Positions 27,022 through 35,660 of a stretch of DNA of 64,000 nt are shown piece after piece; within the stretch, counting starts at the first letter, position 1, and each line of letters begins with the position of its first letter. A program made the position numbers and the translations under genes. The DNA is taken from contig JBFLYN010000002.1 in NCBI GenBank assembly GCA_040756655.1, forward strand, positions 118,491 to 182,490, written 5' to 3'. This stretch comes from JBFLYN01 sp040756655 (GTDB lineage: Bacteria; Bacillota; Sulfobacillia; UBA8153). The notes below the pieces were generated by a model. The model was not told where the DNA came from. It searched no databases and worked only from the letters and a program-made list of their open reading frames with translations.

Positions 27022-27509
27022 GGCCGCAGTTCGCCGTTGAGTTCCCGGGCCGGCACGCCTCCTACCATGGCACCTGCCGGTACATCACGGGTCACTAGCG
27101 CCCCAGCGGCCACCGTGGCCCCATCGCCGATGGTCACCCCGGCCAATACTGTCGCGTTGGCGCCAATGAGCACCCGGCTGCCGATGTGCACGGGTCCACG
27201 GCGCCACTCCTCAGCGGTGAACTCGTGGGTGAGTATGGTGGCATTGTAGCCGATTACCGTGTGGTCTCCGATGGTGATCAGCTCTGGAAACAGCATGTCG
27301 AACATGGCCATGACGCCCAGCGCCACGTTCTTACCCACACGCATGCCCATTAGCCGGTGGAGGGCGGCCTTAAGCCCCAAAAAGGGCAGGAAACGCCCTA
27401 AAGTAATGATGGCAAAATTCAGCCCCGTTCGCCAGGGCGGGGACACCCTTGACCAGAGATACATGGGGTTGACTCCTTCTGGCACCCGGTGGCGTTCCAG
27501 TCGGCGCAT
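27018..27509 (-). CDS. Hexapeptide-repeat acyltransferase
   Basis: 163 aa left-handed beta-helix protein with repeated [LIV]G-type hexapeptides (ITIGDHTVIGYNATI, VHIGSRVLIGANATVLAGV) and the catalytic-type His in the ILTHEF stretch. The end GAMVGGVPAREL is typical of maltose/galactoside O-acetyltransferase relatives. A hydrophobic stretch near 30-50 may associate with membrane. It starts one base inside the tsaD stop (TAATG) and overlaps the radical SAM gene, so the three are one operon. Acceptor unknown. Confidence 0.8.
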   Translation of the reverse strand: MRRLERHRVPEGVNPMYLWSRVSPPWRTGLNFAIITLGRFLPFLGLKAALHRLMGMRVGKNVALGVMAMFDMLFPELITIGDHTVIGYNATILTHEFTAEEWRRGPVHIGSRVLIGANATVLAGVTIGDGATVAAGALVTRDVPAGAMVGGVPARELNGELRP

Positions 27510-28537
27510 TAGATTGCAGCTCTCCCCAGCGGCAAGTTAGCCCGGGCGTTCAGCCCGAGATCGTGGGTGATGCCCCTTTTTAGGGCGTAGTGACCTGCCG
27601 ATGCTACCATGGCGGCGTTGTCCGTGCAGTACTCCGTATTCGGGATGGAGAGCTCCAATCCCTCGTCCGCCGCGGCCCGGGCCAGTTCTGCCCGGAGAAG
27701 GGAGTTGGCCGCCACCCCTCCGGCCACCAGCACGCGCGAGACCCCCCGGGCGCGCGATAGGGCCAAGGTCCGGGTGACCAGCACATCCACCACGGCCTTT
27801 TGGAAGCTAGCGCAGAGGTCGGCCAGCTGCTGCCGTCCCCGCCCGCTCTTCTCCAGGTGGAGTAGGCAGGCGGTTTTCAGGCCGCTGAAGCTAAAGTCAA
27901 AAGTGTCAGGTTCCAGGTAGGTCCTGGGCAAAGGCACTGCACCGGGATCTCCCTCCCGGGCCAGCCTATCGATGAACGGGCCTCCCGGGTAGCCGAGTCC
28001 CATGGCCCGGGCCAGCTTGTCGAAGACTTCGCCGGCCGCGTCGTCCCGGGTCATACCCTCCAGTGCGAGCCGGCCGTGGTCCTCGGCATAGATCAGGTCC
28101 GTGTGTCCGCCGGAGACCACCAGGCACACGGCAGGAAACGCCGGCGGCAGCCCGGGCTCCAGGAAATTGGCGTAGATGTGCCCTTCCAGGTGGTTGACGC
28201 CGATGAGGGGCTTTCCGGCGGCCAGGACCAGGGCCTTGGCGACCGACAGGCCCACCAGGAGGGCACCTGCCAGGCCGGGGCCGCAGGTGACTGCGATGCC
28301 GTCCAGTTCTGCCAGGGTCACGCCGGAAATGTGCAGGGCTTCGTCAACCACGGGCAAGATAGTTTCCACATGCTGGCGAGACGCCAGTTCCGGGACAACT
28401 CCACCGTACCGGCGGTGCAGGTCAACCTGGGAGGCAATGACGTTGGCGAGCACCGTGCGCCCGGCCCGCACCACGGCGGCGGCTGTCTCGTCACAGGATG
28501 TCTCGATCCCCATCACCAGCTCGCCCAGGCTTGCCAC
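27509..28537 (-). CDS. tsaD: tRNA N6-threonylcarbamoyladenosine transferase TsaD
   Basis: Transfers threonylcarbamoyl from TC-AMP to A37 of ANN-decoding tRNAs. GIETSCDETAAAVV at the N-terminus, the metal-binding NHLEGH, and the C-terminal nucleotide region (VAGGVAANSLLR ... YCTDNAAMVASAG) are intact. The start is uncertain. The GTG at 28537 gives a normal 342-aa protein with a complete first strand; the ATG at 28513 would begin at MGIETS and trim it; neither has a strong ribosome binding site. Its partners tsaB and tsaE lie 3 kb away. Confidence 0.93.
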   Translation of the reverse strand: MASLGELVMGIETSCDETAAAVVRAGRTVLANVIASQVDLHRRYGGVVPELASRQHVETILPVVDEALHISGVTLAELDGIAVTCGPGLAGALLVGLSVAKALVLAAGKPLIGVNHLEGHIYANFLEPGLPPAFPAVCLVVSGGHTDLIYAEDHGRLALEGMTRDDAAGEVFDKLARAMGLGYPGGPFIDRLAREGDPGAVPLPRTYLEPDTFDFSFSGLKTACLLHLEKSGRGRQQLADLCASFQKAVVDVLVTRTLALSRARGVSRVLVAGGVAANSLLRAELARAAADEGLELSIPNTEYCTDNAAMVASAGHYALKRGITHDLGLNARANLPLGRAAI

Positions 28538-28625
28538 CCCCGGCGTATTATCATTCGCAGTCGCAGCGCATATTCCTCCCGGTACTGTCCTGGGCAAGCG
28601 GCGAAGCCAGTTTCGACACCATCTC

Positions 28626-29081
28626 CTACTCCGGGTTCAACACCAGTTCCAGTATGTCGTTCTCGCGGGAAAAGCCCTGCCTTGCATAGAAACTACCTGA
28701 GCGTTCACCCGGCCAGACAAACAGAAGTTCCATGCCCTGGTCCTTGCACCAACTAGCCAGTTCATCCAGGAGCTGCGCGCCGATGCCTTGATTCCTGTAC
28801 TCCGGCTTGGTGTAGGTGTTGGTCAGGTACCCGATCTCTCCATGCAGCTTGTGCGGCGTGGGCGCCTTACGGATCCTCTTGACACAGATACTGGCGATGA
28901 TCTCTCTGTCTTCCACAGCCAGCCAGTAGACCCAGGTCCCATCCTGCAGTCCCTTCTTTAGAAAGTCAGCGCACTCTTGAAGAAACTCCTGCTTGTGGAC
29001 GCTCATATCTTCTGTACCGTCTTTATGCCGCCACTCCCACCGCAATGTTACAAGGCCGTGGACATCCGCTTCATTAGCCAT
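28626..29081 (-). CDS. GNAT family N-acetyltransferase
   Basis: 151 aa. The acetyl-CoA pyrophosphate-binding motif is seen in YRNQGIGAQLLDEL, and FYARQGF at the end matches the GNAT C-terminal strand. Acceptor cannot be told. No strong ribosome binding site before the ATG at 29081. Stands between tsaD and the RRM gene. Confidence 0.8.
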   Translation of the reverse strand: MANEADVHGLVTLRWEWRHKDGTEDMSVHKQEFLQECADFLKKGLQDGTWVYWLAVEDREIIASICVKRIRKAPTPHKLHGEIGYLTNTYTKPEYRNQGIGAQLLDELASWCKDQGMELLFVWPGERSGSFYARQGFSRENDILELVLNPE

Positions 29082-29157
29082 ACGCGGTTCTGATAGCCAA
29101 CTGCAGTCCTTGGTCAGCCAGGTTCACTGGGCCGGATCCAGCGCCTCGCGGCAGGAA

Positions 29158-29196
29158 GCAAAGAGCGGAGACCCCGGAGGGTCGCCGCTCTTTGCT
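29158..29196 (-). terminator. Terminator of RRM-protein gene
   Basis: Long inverted repeat, AGCAAAGAGCGG against CCGCTCTTTGCT (12 bp) with further GACC/GGTC pairing inside. It lies just after the stop of the RRM gene. No long T-run follows, so it may also act as a 3' stabiliser. Confidence 0.65.
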
Positions 29197-29217
29197 GCGA
29201 AATGTTCCGGATTCGAT

Positions 29218-29505
29218 CTAATACCTGTCGCGCCGCATGCCGCCGCCGCCCGGACGGGGTGCCCTCGGCCGCGATTCGTTGACCACGATCTGGCGCCCGT
29301 CGAGTTCGGAGCCGTTGAGGGCGTCGATGACGGAATCGGCCGCATTGGCCGGCACCTCCACGAAACCGAAGCCCCGGGAACGACCGGTTTCACGGTCGGT
29401 CACCACGCGCACCGAGATCACTTCGGCCAGGGGCGATACCAGTTGGGCCAACGACTCCTCACGGGTCCCCCAGCTTAGGTTGCCGAAGTATAGGGTCTTG
29501 GTCAC
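29218..29505 (-). CDS. Single-RRM RNA-binding protein
   Basis: 95 aa. RNP2 (LYFGNL, residues 5-10) and RNP1 (RGFGFVEV) mark a complete RRM, followed by a short Arg/Pro/Gly-rich tail (RPRAPRPGGGGMRRDRY). Such small RRM proteins are common in cyanobacteria and scattered in other bacteria, often cold-induced; they bind single-stranded RNA. The start is GTG at 29505, with AGGGAGG about 10 bases upstream. It has its own promoter and terminator and a leader of roughly 100 bases, which hints at regulation at the RNA level. Confidence 0.9.
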   Translation of the reverse strand: MTKTLYFGNLSWGTREESLAQLVSPLAEVISVRVVTDRETGRSRGFGFVEVPANAADSVIDALNGSELDGRQIVVNESRPRAPRPGGGGMRRDRY

Positions 29506-29612
29506 TCGCTTGTAGCCTCCCTCTAGGAATTGGTTCGCGGAAGACTGCTCACGGGGAGACTACCTCGAGGGCGCGATCTCACAACCGTTCATTCTAACGC
29601 TAAACCGATGTG

Positions 29613-29641
29613 ATTGTATCACTCCTCACAGAAGTGCGCAA
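29613..29641 (-). promoter_or_regulatory. Promoter of RRM-protein gene
   Basis: Minus strand: TTGCGC (29636-29641), 17-base spacer, TACAAT (29613-29618) preceded by TGA (extended -10). Transcription would start near 29606, about 100 bases before the GTG. Confidence 0.65.
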
Positions 29642-29979
29642 GCTCTGGCCTGCCTGCCATTTGCGTAGTCGCGTTGGGGGTAGAGTAAGGCACCAAAGGC
29701 AACAGTTGCCTGCTTGGACAGTCCCGGGCCACAAGACGGTCCCTTATCCGTTCATGCTGTGGCACTGGCCATCATTACAGCCGAGCCCGGAGTCAGTCAG
29801 CACCGCGCGGCAACCTCCAGATGGCGACGGGCGCACGAGCCCCACCCCCAGTTGGCGCGCCCATCCGGTGTAGGTTTACCGCTTGCGCTCCCCAACCGTA
29901 CTCCCGTGCGGAACTTCTGCCTTTCGGAAAGGAAAACCGGGCCCTACCCGTCGAATCTCCGTGCCTGAGGTGATGACCC
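29642..29979. other. Intergenic region without recognised gene
   Basis: About 340 bases between the divergent RRM promoter and pyrF. I see no tRNA, conserved open frame or clear hairpin-plus-T-run. The only supported site is the ribosome binding site GAGGTGAT just before pyrF. Confidence 0.5.
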
Positions 29980-30912
29980 GTGGATAACTTCGGCGATCGC
30001 CTGACCCGCGCCATCCAGGAGAAGGCAAGCCGCGTGGTGGTGGGAATCGACCCGGTACCGGATAGGTTCCCCCAGGTGCTCACCGCGAGAGCCTGCGATC
30101 GGTATGGTTCTGGCCGCCGGGCGGTGGCGTCGGCCATTGACGAGTTCGGACGGATGGTCGTGGACAGTGTCCGCGATGTGGCCGTGGCCGTGAAGTTCCA
30201 GGTGGCCTTCTATGAGCAGTGGGGAGTGCCGGGCTGGGCAGCCCTGGCGTCCGGCATCCGCTATGCACGGCGGGCAGGCCTTCTGGTCATCATCGATGCC
30301 AAGCGGGGGGATATCGGCAGCGTGGCCCAGGCGTATGCCGGGGCTTTCCTGGGAGGGGCCTGCGCCTATGGGCGCCATTACGCCCCGCCCTTTCCCGCCG
30401 ATGCCCTCACTGTGAACCCCTTCTTGGGCAAGGACGCCGTGGCGCCCCTGGTCGAGATGGCGTCAGCAACAGGTCGCGGGCTGTTCATCCTGGTCAAAAC
30501 CTCCAACCCGGGATCGGCCGACTTGCAGGACCGGGAACTCGCCGGAGGGGACACGGTGGCGGGGGCGGCAGCGCAGCTAGTTGGGGAACTGGCTTTGCCG
30601 TACGTGGGCAAAAGCGGGTACTCGCCGGTGGGAGCCGTGGTGGGAGCCACGTTCCCCGGCGCCATAGCCGAACTCCGGGGCAAACTGCCCGCCTCGTACT
30701 TTCTCCTACCGGGATACGGAGCTCAGGGTGGTGGTCCAGCCGGCATCACCAGGGCATTTGACGGCCAGGGCCTGGGGGCAGTGGTGAGTTCGTCCCGGGG
30801 CGTGATCTACGCCTACGGACCAGCCTCGGTCACCCTTGATGAGGCACAAGTCAAGGTCAGGCAGGCGGCCGCCGGTTTCCGTGACGAAGTCAACGCGGCC
30901 ATCCGCAGTTGA
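29980..30912 (+). CDS. pyrF: Orotidine 5'-phosphate decarboxylase, type 2
   Basis: Last step of UMP synthesis. 310 aa, longer than the usual 230-aa enzyme, as expected for the type 2 (actinobacterial/myxobacterial-like) family. Catalytic Lys-Asp array in IDAKRGDIGSVA, plus TVNPFLGKD and LPGYGAQGG for phosphate binding. Start GTG at 29980 with GAGGTGAT upstream. No other pyr gene is nearby. Its last 23 bases overlap the convergent rimI gene. Confidence 0.95.
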   Translation: MDNFGDRLTRAIQEKASRVVVGIDPVPDRFPQVLTARACDRYGSGRRAVASAIDEFGRMVVDSVRDVAVAVKFQVAFYEQWGVPGWAALASGIRYARRAGLLVIIDAKRGDIGSVAQAYAGAFLGGACAYGRHYAPPFPADALTVNPFLGKDAVAPLVEMASATGRGLFILVKTSNPGSADLQDRELAGGDTVAGAAAQLVGELALPYVGKSGYSPVGAVVGATFPGAIAELRGKLPASYFLLPGYGAQGGGPAGITRAFDGQGLGAVVSSSRGVIYAYGPASVTLDEAQVKVRQAAAGFRDEVNAAIRS

Positions 30913-31369
30913 CCGGATCAAGGTCATCCTTCCACATTATGATGGCATCTTCCTTGGTATCAGTGTAATACCCTTTGCGCAGTCCCCGGACGTAGAATCC
31001 CGCCCGGGCATACATGGCCTGGGCACCGAGATTGGACTTGCGCACCTCCAGGGTCATGTTGGTGGCACTCCGCTCGCGGGCCCGCTCCATCAGTTCGTGC
31101 AGGAGGCGCCACCCCAGGCCCTGCCTGCGATGGTCAGGGTGCACGGCAATATTGGTTATGTGAGCCTCTTCAAGGATCACCCACATCCCGGCGTATCCCA
31201 CCAGCTGTCCGTTTACCCGGGCAACGATATAGTGGGCATAGATGTTCTCGGTCAGCTCTGACACGAAAGCCCGGCGTGACCAAGGAGTGGGAAAGCACAG
31301 TTTCTCGGTTTCCAGCACTTCGTCGATGTCGGATAGACGCATCTCCACGATGCGAAGGGCTTCTTCCAC
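30890..31369 (-). CDS. rimI: Ribosomal protein S18 alanine N-acetyltransferase-like (RimI)
   Basis: 159 aa GNAT enzyme. ITNIAVHPDHRRQGLGWRLL is the acetyl-CoA site, and NLGAQAMYARAGFYVRGLRKGYY matches RimI. GTG at 31369 has GGGAGGTC upstream. Immediately follows tsaB, the usual tsaE-tsaB-rimI order. Its 3' end overlaps pyrF on the other strand. Confidence 0.9.
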   Translation of the reverse strand: MEEALRIVEMRLSDIDEVLETEKLCFPTPWSRRAFVSELTENIYAHYIVARVNGQLVGYAGMWVILEEAHITNIAVHPDHRRQGLGWRLLHELMERARERSATNMTLEVRKSNLGAQAMYARAGFYVRGLRKGYYTDTKEDAIIMWKDDLDPVNCGWPR

Positions 31370-31372
31370 AAG

Positions 31373-32071
31373 TCAGACCTCCCGGCCGCGGTTCCTCTCC
31401 CACACTATTTCTGCTTGAGCCTTCTTGAGATATAAGGGTGTAGCGCTGAAGGCATGGGTGACGACTCCCTTGGCCATGAGCTCCCACCCCAGTTCCGCCA
31501 CGATGGCGGCACGGGGTAAACACATGCTGGGCGGGGCCGCCGTAAGACCCGGTCCAAGGCGCTCTCTGAGAGGTGCATCCTTGCGATCCAGGGCGTCGCC
31601 CAGCACCAGCACATCCTCCTGTAACGAGCGTAGGTGCCCAAGCCAGGCTTCTTCTTCCTCTGCCAATGGCCCTTCAACTCGTTGTCCGCACCGGTACAAG
31701 CCAGCATATACCTCGCCCCGCCTGGCCACCACCACCGGGCTTACCAGCCCGGCTGCGGGCCCGGCTGCCCGTGCCAGTACATCCAGGGTGGGCACCGGGA
31801 TCACGGGTACGCCCCAAGCATATGCCAGGGCCTTGGCACAGGCTACCCCAATCCTCAGGCCGGTAAATGACCCGGGGCCCACCGAAACGGCCACCGCGGT
31901 GATGTCATCACCATTGATCCCGGTGTCACCCAGCAGGCGGGCGATGGCCGGGTGAAGCCAGCGAGAATGGGCCCGGTCCACCCCCAGCGAAAACTCGCCC
32001 AAAAGCCCGCTGGCCCCACCCAGGGCTACGGTGCACACCCGGCTGCTTGTGTCCATAGCCAGCATCACCAC
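31373..32071 (-). CDS. tsaB: t6A biosynthesis protein TsaB
   Basis: 232 aa ASKHA-fold partner of TsaD, without its own catalytic activity. MLAMDTSSRVCTVAL at the N-terminus and VAVSVGPGSFTGLRIGVA are the hallmark segments. Starts at GTG 32071 (GGGGAGGA 9 bases before) or ATG 32065 within a TGATG overlap with tsaE. Together with TsaD and TsaE it forms the threonylcarbamoyl-transfer complex. Confidence 0.93.
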   Translation of the reverse strand: MVMLAMDTSSRVCTVALGGASGLLGEFSLGVDRAHSRWLHPAIARLLGDTGINGDDITAVAVSVGPGSFTGLRIGVACAKALAYAWGVPVIPVPTLDVLARAAGPAAGLVSPVVVARRGEVYAGLYRCGQRVEGPLAEEEEAWLGHLRSLQEDVLVLGDALDRKDAPLRERLGPGLTAAPPSMCLPRAAIVAELGWELMAKGVVTHAFSATPLYLKKAQAEIVWERNRGREV

Positions 32072-32595
32072 TGGCAGGCATCCTCCCCTACGTTCTGGGC
32101 CGCCCGGCTGAGTTCCGCTTCCAGCCCTTGCTGCACAGCTAGGCTCCGGGGGCCATAAGCCCGCAACTTTATGATCCGGGCGCCCGGTTCTTGGGGTTCA
32201 AAGGCAATCTCAACGCTAAGAAAGTCTTCAGGTAGTAACGCTTGCGCCTTTTCTCCCCATTCCACCAACGTTACCCCGTCCGTTTCCAGGTATTCCTCCA
32301 AGCCCAGGCCATCCAGCTGGTGGCTGTCCAGCCGGTAGAGGTCAAGGTGATACATGGGCAGGCGCCCCTCATACTCACTGGCCAAGGTGAAGCTAGGGCT
32401 CTTGACCGATTCCTCTACTCCGAGCCCCCACGCCACTCCTTGGGCCAGCCGGGTCTTGCCGGCCCCCAGCGGCCCGGTGAGCACTACCACCAGTCCCGGC
32501 CGGGCCAGTCTCCCCAAGGTTGCGCCCAACCGGCAAGTTTGGCCGGGTGTGCTGGTATTCACAGTCAAGTCGCTACCATTCCCCATGCCGCGCAT
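32065..32595 (-). CDS. tsaE: t6A biosynthesis ATPase TsaE
   Basis: Walker A LTGPLGAGKTRLAQG, then SPSFTLASEYEGR and HLDLYRLDS, the family signature. It hydrolyses ATP to cycle the TsaBDE complex. ATG at 32595 (GGGGTG just upstream) gives 176 aa; ATG 32586 and a longer frame from 32628 are alternatives. The C-terminal extension of about 30 residues is longer than usual. First gene of tsaE-tsaB-rimI. Confidence 0.92.
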   Translation of the reverse strand: MRGMGNGSDLTVNTSTPGQTCRLGATLGRLARPGLVVVLTGPLGAGKTRLAQGVAWGLGVEESVKSPSFTLASEYEGRLPMYHLDLYRLDSHQLDGLGLEEYLETDGVTLVEWGEKAQALLPEDFLSVEIAFEPQEPGARIIKLRAYGPRSLAVQQGLEAELSRAAQNVGEDACQW

Positions 32596-32648
32596 TACAC
32601 CCCGTCCTGGTGGGAATACTGGCAACAAATGGGAGGTGCATCGCCAAC

Positions 32649-32834
32649 ATGATGCCCCAGGACAAAATAGCTCTTTTCGCTCACATTGGTGACATCAAGG
32701 AAAACGTATACGCAAGTCTCCTGGTCATCTCGGCCTTGACCGAACTCCTACGGGAAAAAGGGATAATCAGCTCCGAAGAGCTGACCCAAAAAATGGCCTC
32801 GCTGGACCAGGCACCCGGCCGCAAACCGGCCTAA
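32649..32834 (+). CDS. Small conserved-looking protein of unknown function
   Basis: 61 aa (MMPQDKIALFAHIGDIKENV ... LREKGIISSEELTQKM). The ribosome binding site GGGAGGTG lies about 10 bases before ATG 32649, and the composition is protein-like: a likely helix followed by a KGIISSEEL turn-helix. A second ATG follows at once. It is divergent from tsaE (53 bases apart) and its last 4 bases overlap the convergent uracil-DNA glycosylase gene. Not recognised; no signal peptide. Confidence 0.65.
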   Translation: MMPQDKIALFAHIGDIKENVYASLLVISALTELLREKGIISSEELTQKMASLDQAPGRKPA

Positions 32835-33466
32835 GAGCCAGCGGCCACTAACCGGTCATACACACGCCGTATTTCCCGAAAATCATCCCACACCGGCCGC
32901 TTCTTGCTCGCGTCCCGGAGCAGCGCCGCCGGGTGGAACGTGGGCATGACCATCCTCTGGCCCCGTTTCTTCCACTGCCCGCGCTCCCGGGTAATGCGAG
33001 CATTGGCGGCCACCAGTGTCTGGGTAGCCAAAACCCCGAGGCAGACAATGATGAGAGGGTCAATCAGCCGGATCTGGTCCTCCAGGTGACAGAGACAGGC
33101 AGCAACTTCGTCTGGGGCGGGCAAGCGGTTGCCCGGCGGCCTGCACTTGACCACGTTGGTTATGTACAGCTCCTCCCGGGTCCAGTCCACCGCCGCTAGG
33201 ATGCGATCCAGGAGCCGGCCAGCCGCTCCCACAAACGGCCTGCCCAGTTCGTCCTCGGTAGCTCCCGGGCCCTCTCCCACCAGCATCAAACGGGCCTTGG
33301 GAGATCCTTCACCGAAGACCACCTGGCGGCAAGTTGCTCGCAGGCGGCACTTTTTGCACAACAAGACCTCACGCTCCAACCCGGCCAGGGTCTGCAGAGG
33401 CTGGGGTGCCTCTGACGTGGCTGAGGCAAACAACGAAAGCTGCTGCTTCTTACCCGGCCGGCCCAA
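32831..33466 (-). CDS. Uracil-DNA glycosylase, family 4 (Fe-S)
   Basis: Removes uracil from DNA. 211 aa with the [4Fe-4S] cysteines in LLCKKC, NVVKC and ACLC, motif 1 GEGPGATEDELGRPFVG, and motif 2 in PTFHPAALLR. The frame is open back to 33712, but the TTG at 33466 has GGAGGTGG upstream and removes a non-homologous extension encoded within the upstream gene. Overlaps the DUF483-like gene by 17 bases, so the two are probably coupled. Confidence 0.92.
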   Translation of the reverse strand: MGRPGKKQQLSLFASATSEAPQPLQTLAGLEREVLLCKKCRLRATCRQVVFGEGSPKARLMLVGEGPGATEDELGRPFVGAAGRLLDRILAAVDWTREELYITNVVKCRPPGNRLPAPDEVAACLCHLEDQIRLIDPLIIVCLGVLATQTLVAANARITRERGQWKKRGQRMVMPTFHPAALLRDASKKRPVWDDFREIRRVYDRLVAAGS

Positions 33467-34409
33467 CCTTTCCACCTCCAGCCGCTCGGGCGTGCTCCTG
33501 CAGACGGGCAATGTGTTCTTGGATGATCTCCGGGTATCTGACCACGAGTTCCACGTTTTCATGGAGCTGCCTGCGGTAGAACTCCGCGGCCCGGTTGGAT
33601 AGCTCCTTGAGGGCATGGTGCACGCGGTGACCCATGGCCGACGCTTCCGGGCATCGCGGGTCACACGGGAAGAAGTCGCGGGTGAAGTACGCGAAGGGAT
33701 CCGGCTCTTCACCGGCGGCCCGGCCGCGGGTGATCTGCCCAGAGGCTCGCTCCTCTGCCGGCAGCGTCACCGAGGCCTGATCGAAGCCGTACCTTTCTAT
33801 GCAGCAAGCGGGGTAGCCCAGCAGACGACCGGCTGCCCGGGTGAACTCCAATGAGGACTCCTCCGGGAACAAGCGGCGGTGTACGGGGCCGTGGGGCACC
33901 GGGTTGCGCAGGGCCATATGGCGGAGATCCCGGCGGAGCCTGCCTAGTTCCCGGACATCCAGTGCCAGGTCGGCGCTGGTCATCAAGTACATCTCCTGGA
34001 TGGTGGGACGGCTAATCTCCACCTCCACGCGCAGGCCCAGCTCCTCCACGAACTTTTTGAGAGCCCGGTATCCGGCAGCATCCTTGAGGTTTTCGACTAC
34101 GATGTTGTTCAGAGCTTCGGTCTTGTACTTGATCTCAGTGAGCACTTTCTTGCGTACCCGGTCCACCGCGCGCCCCACCAGCCTGGCAATGGGATCGTAC
34201 GGATCATGGTCGCGTCCCTCCATGTGGGCGTAAAACTGCCGGTCGATTTCCCTGCCCAGTTGGGCGGCCTCCGGGAGCTCGGCGGGCACAGTTACTACTG
34301 AGGCAGGACGAGCACCGCTGGCCACCGCCAGTAGATCCTGGACTTTGACTCGTTCTAGAATGCTCTCTTCGTTCAAGAGGCCATCGATCACCTCAGGACT
34401 CAAACCCAA
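33450..34409 (-). CDS. DUF483-like cysteine-containing protein
   Basis: 319 aa, function unknown. LLGYPACCIERYGFD and FFPCDPRCPEA are cysteine motifs resembling DUF483 proteins, which I know mainly from archaea; they may bind metal. The N-terminal half is helical and charged. Start TTG at 34409 chosen for GGGAGGTGG 5 bases upstream; the frame is open to 34472. It is coupled to the uracil-DNA glycosylase gene, which may suggest a nucleic-acid role, but that is only context. Confidence 0.6.
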   Translation of the reverse strand: MGLSPEVIDGLLNEESILERVKVQDLLAVASGARPASVVTVPAELPEAAQLGREIDRQFYAHMEGRDHDPYDPIARLVGRAVDRVRKKVLTEIKYKTEALNNIVVENLKDAAGYRALKKFVEELGLRVEVEISRPTIQEMYLMTSADLALDVRELGRLRRDLRHMALRNPVPHGPVHRRLFPEESSLEFTRAAGRLLGYPACCIERYGFDQASVTLPAEERASGQITRGRAAGEEPDPFAYFTRDFFPCDPRCPEASAMGHRVHHALKELSNRAAEFYRRQLHENVELVVRYPEIIQEHIARLQEHARAAGGGKVGPAG

Positions 34410-34508
34410 GCCAGCCACCTCCCGGTGTGATGATTCTCCCCACAGTGGACGAATCCTGCAGCCTGCGGCCAAACTGCACGCATACAGTGTGTCCTCGGGT
34501 TTGCCATC

Positions 34509-35660
34509 TTATGCCAAGGGCGGGTCGGCTTGGCATTGGCCATAGGCGATCTTTCCTTCAATCATGACCATGTTGGGTGTGGAATGAAGATAGAACGGCC
34601 TACCCCTCAACAGCACCAGGTTGGCATCAAGGCCGGGCGCAATACTGCCTACCCGGTGCTGGAGGCTGGCCATCTGGGCCGGGTAGAGCGTCACGCACTT
34701 GAGGGCTTCTGCCTCACTGAGTCCAAAGCGTATAGCCAGCCCGGCCATGACCGGCAGTGCGCCGATGCCGGTAGCCGGGTGGCCGGTGGACAGCGCAACC
34801 GGGACCCCGGCCTCTAGTAACCGGGCCGGGGCGGCAGGGTCCAGTCCCCGCTGCTCTACCCGGTACCTGAAGCCGGAAAGCGGCCCCAGCACACATGCAG
34901 CTCCCGCCTCCCGCAGCCGGTCCGCCACCCGGTGGGCCTCCGCAGCCTGGAGGATGACCAGCCGGACCTGGAATTCCCGGGCCAACCTCAGTGCCGTCAG
35001 GATGTCATCGGCACGGTTGGCCTGCACCCACAGGGGCACTTCGCGGTTGAGCACCGGAAGCAGCGCCTCGTATCCCAGGTGGCGGTCGGGCGGCTTCTCG
35101 TCCCCGCGCTTGTTTTCGTATTCCCGGGCCTTTGCCAGCTGCTCGCGCAGCACGGCGGCTGTGGCCATGCGGGTAGCAGGACTTTGCCCGGGCCGCCCGC
35201 TCTTAGGCTCCTCCCCCAGGGCAGCCTTCATACCCCACGGACCTATGATCATATCGTCAATCGCCTGCCCGGCGGTCCTGAGGACCACCCCTTGCCCGCC
35301 CAACACGTTGCCGCTGCCCGGAGCGCACGCCACAGTGGTAACGCCCGCAGCCAGGGCATCGGCAAAAGCCAGGTCCTCAGGGTTGATACCGTCAATAGCC
35401 CGCAGCTGCGGTGTTGCAGCAGCTGTAGCTTCATTATGATCCATGCCTTCGGCTCCCAAGCCCTCCTCGCGCAGTCCAACCTGGGTGTGGATGTCTACCA
35501 GGCCGGGGACCAGGTACCCGTCGTGCGAGTCCAGGACGGCCGCCCCAGCGGGCACCCGGATGTCCCCTACCTCCAGGATCTTCCCGTTCTCCACCAGCAC
35601 CACATGCCGGGAGAAATCCCCGGCCGGCGTTGCTACTTTGGCGTTGATTATAGCTAGCAT
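34509..35660 (-). CDS. Amidohydrolase-fold protein lacking metal ligands (likely pseudoenzyme)
   Basis: 383 aa, clearly a paralogue of the next gene upstream: shared GVT(T/A), APGS, GGQGV, (G/V)KAALGE(E/N)P, SPATRMA and RADD/RVDD landmarks. Every metal-binding position visible in the paralogue is changed: HAH to HTQ in the first motif, VHAH to VQAN, EHATEAH to QAAEAH, and TDHP to TGHP. The lysine segment is kept. It is therefore unlikely to hydrolyse by the usual mechanism and may be a structural or regulatory subunit. ATG at 35660 lies inside the end of the active paralogue (7-base overlap). Confidence 0.75.
   Translation of the reverse strand: MLAIINAKVATPAGDFSRHVVLVENGKILEVGDIRVPAGAAVLDSHDGYLVPGLVDIHTQVGLREEGLGAEGMDHNEATAAATPQLRAIDGINPEDLAFADALAAGVTTVACAPGSGNVLGGQGVVLRTAGQAIDDMIIGPWGMKAALGEEPKSGRPGQSPATRMATAAVLREQLAKAREYENKRGDEKPPDRHLGYEALLPVLNREVPLWVQANRADDILTALRLAREFQVRLVILQAAEAHRVADRLREAGAACVLGPLSGFRYRVEQRGLDPAAPARLLEAGVPVALSTGHPATGIGALPVMAGLAIRFGLSEAEALKCVTLYPAQMASLQHRVGSIAPGLDANLVLLRGRPFYLHSTPNMVMIEGKIAYGQCQADPPLA

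Noticed and set aside
29642..29979. tRNA or small RNA in the RRM-pyrF gap
   Set aside because: No cloverleaf, no clear hairpin with T-run and no promoter on the plus strand could be found.
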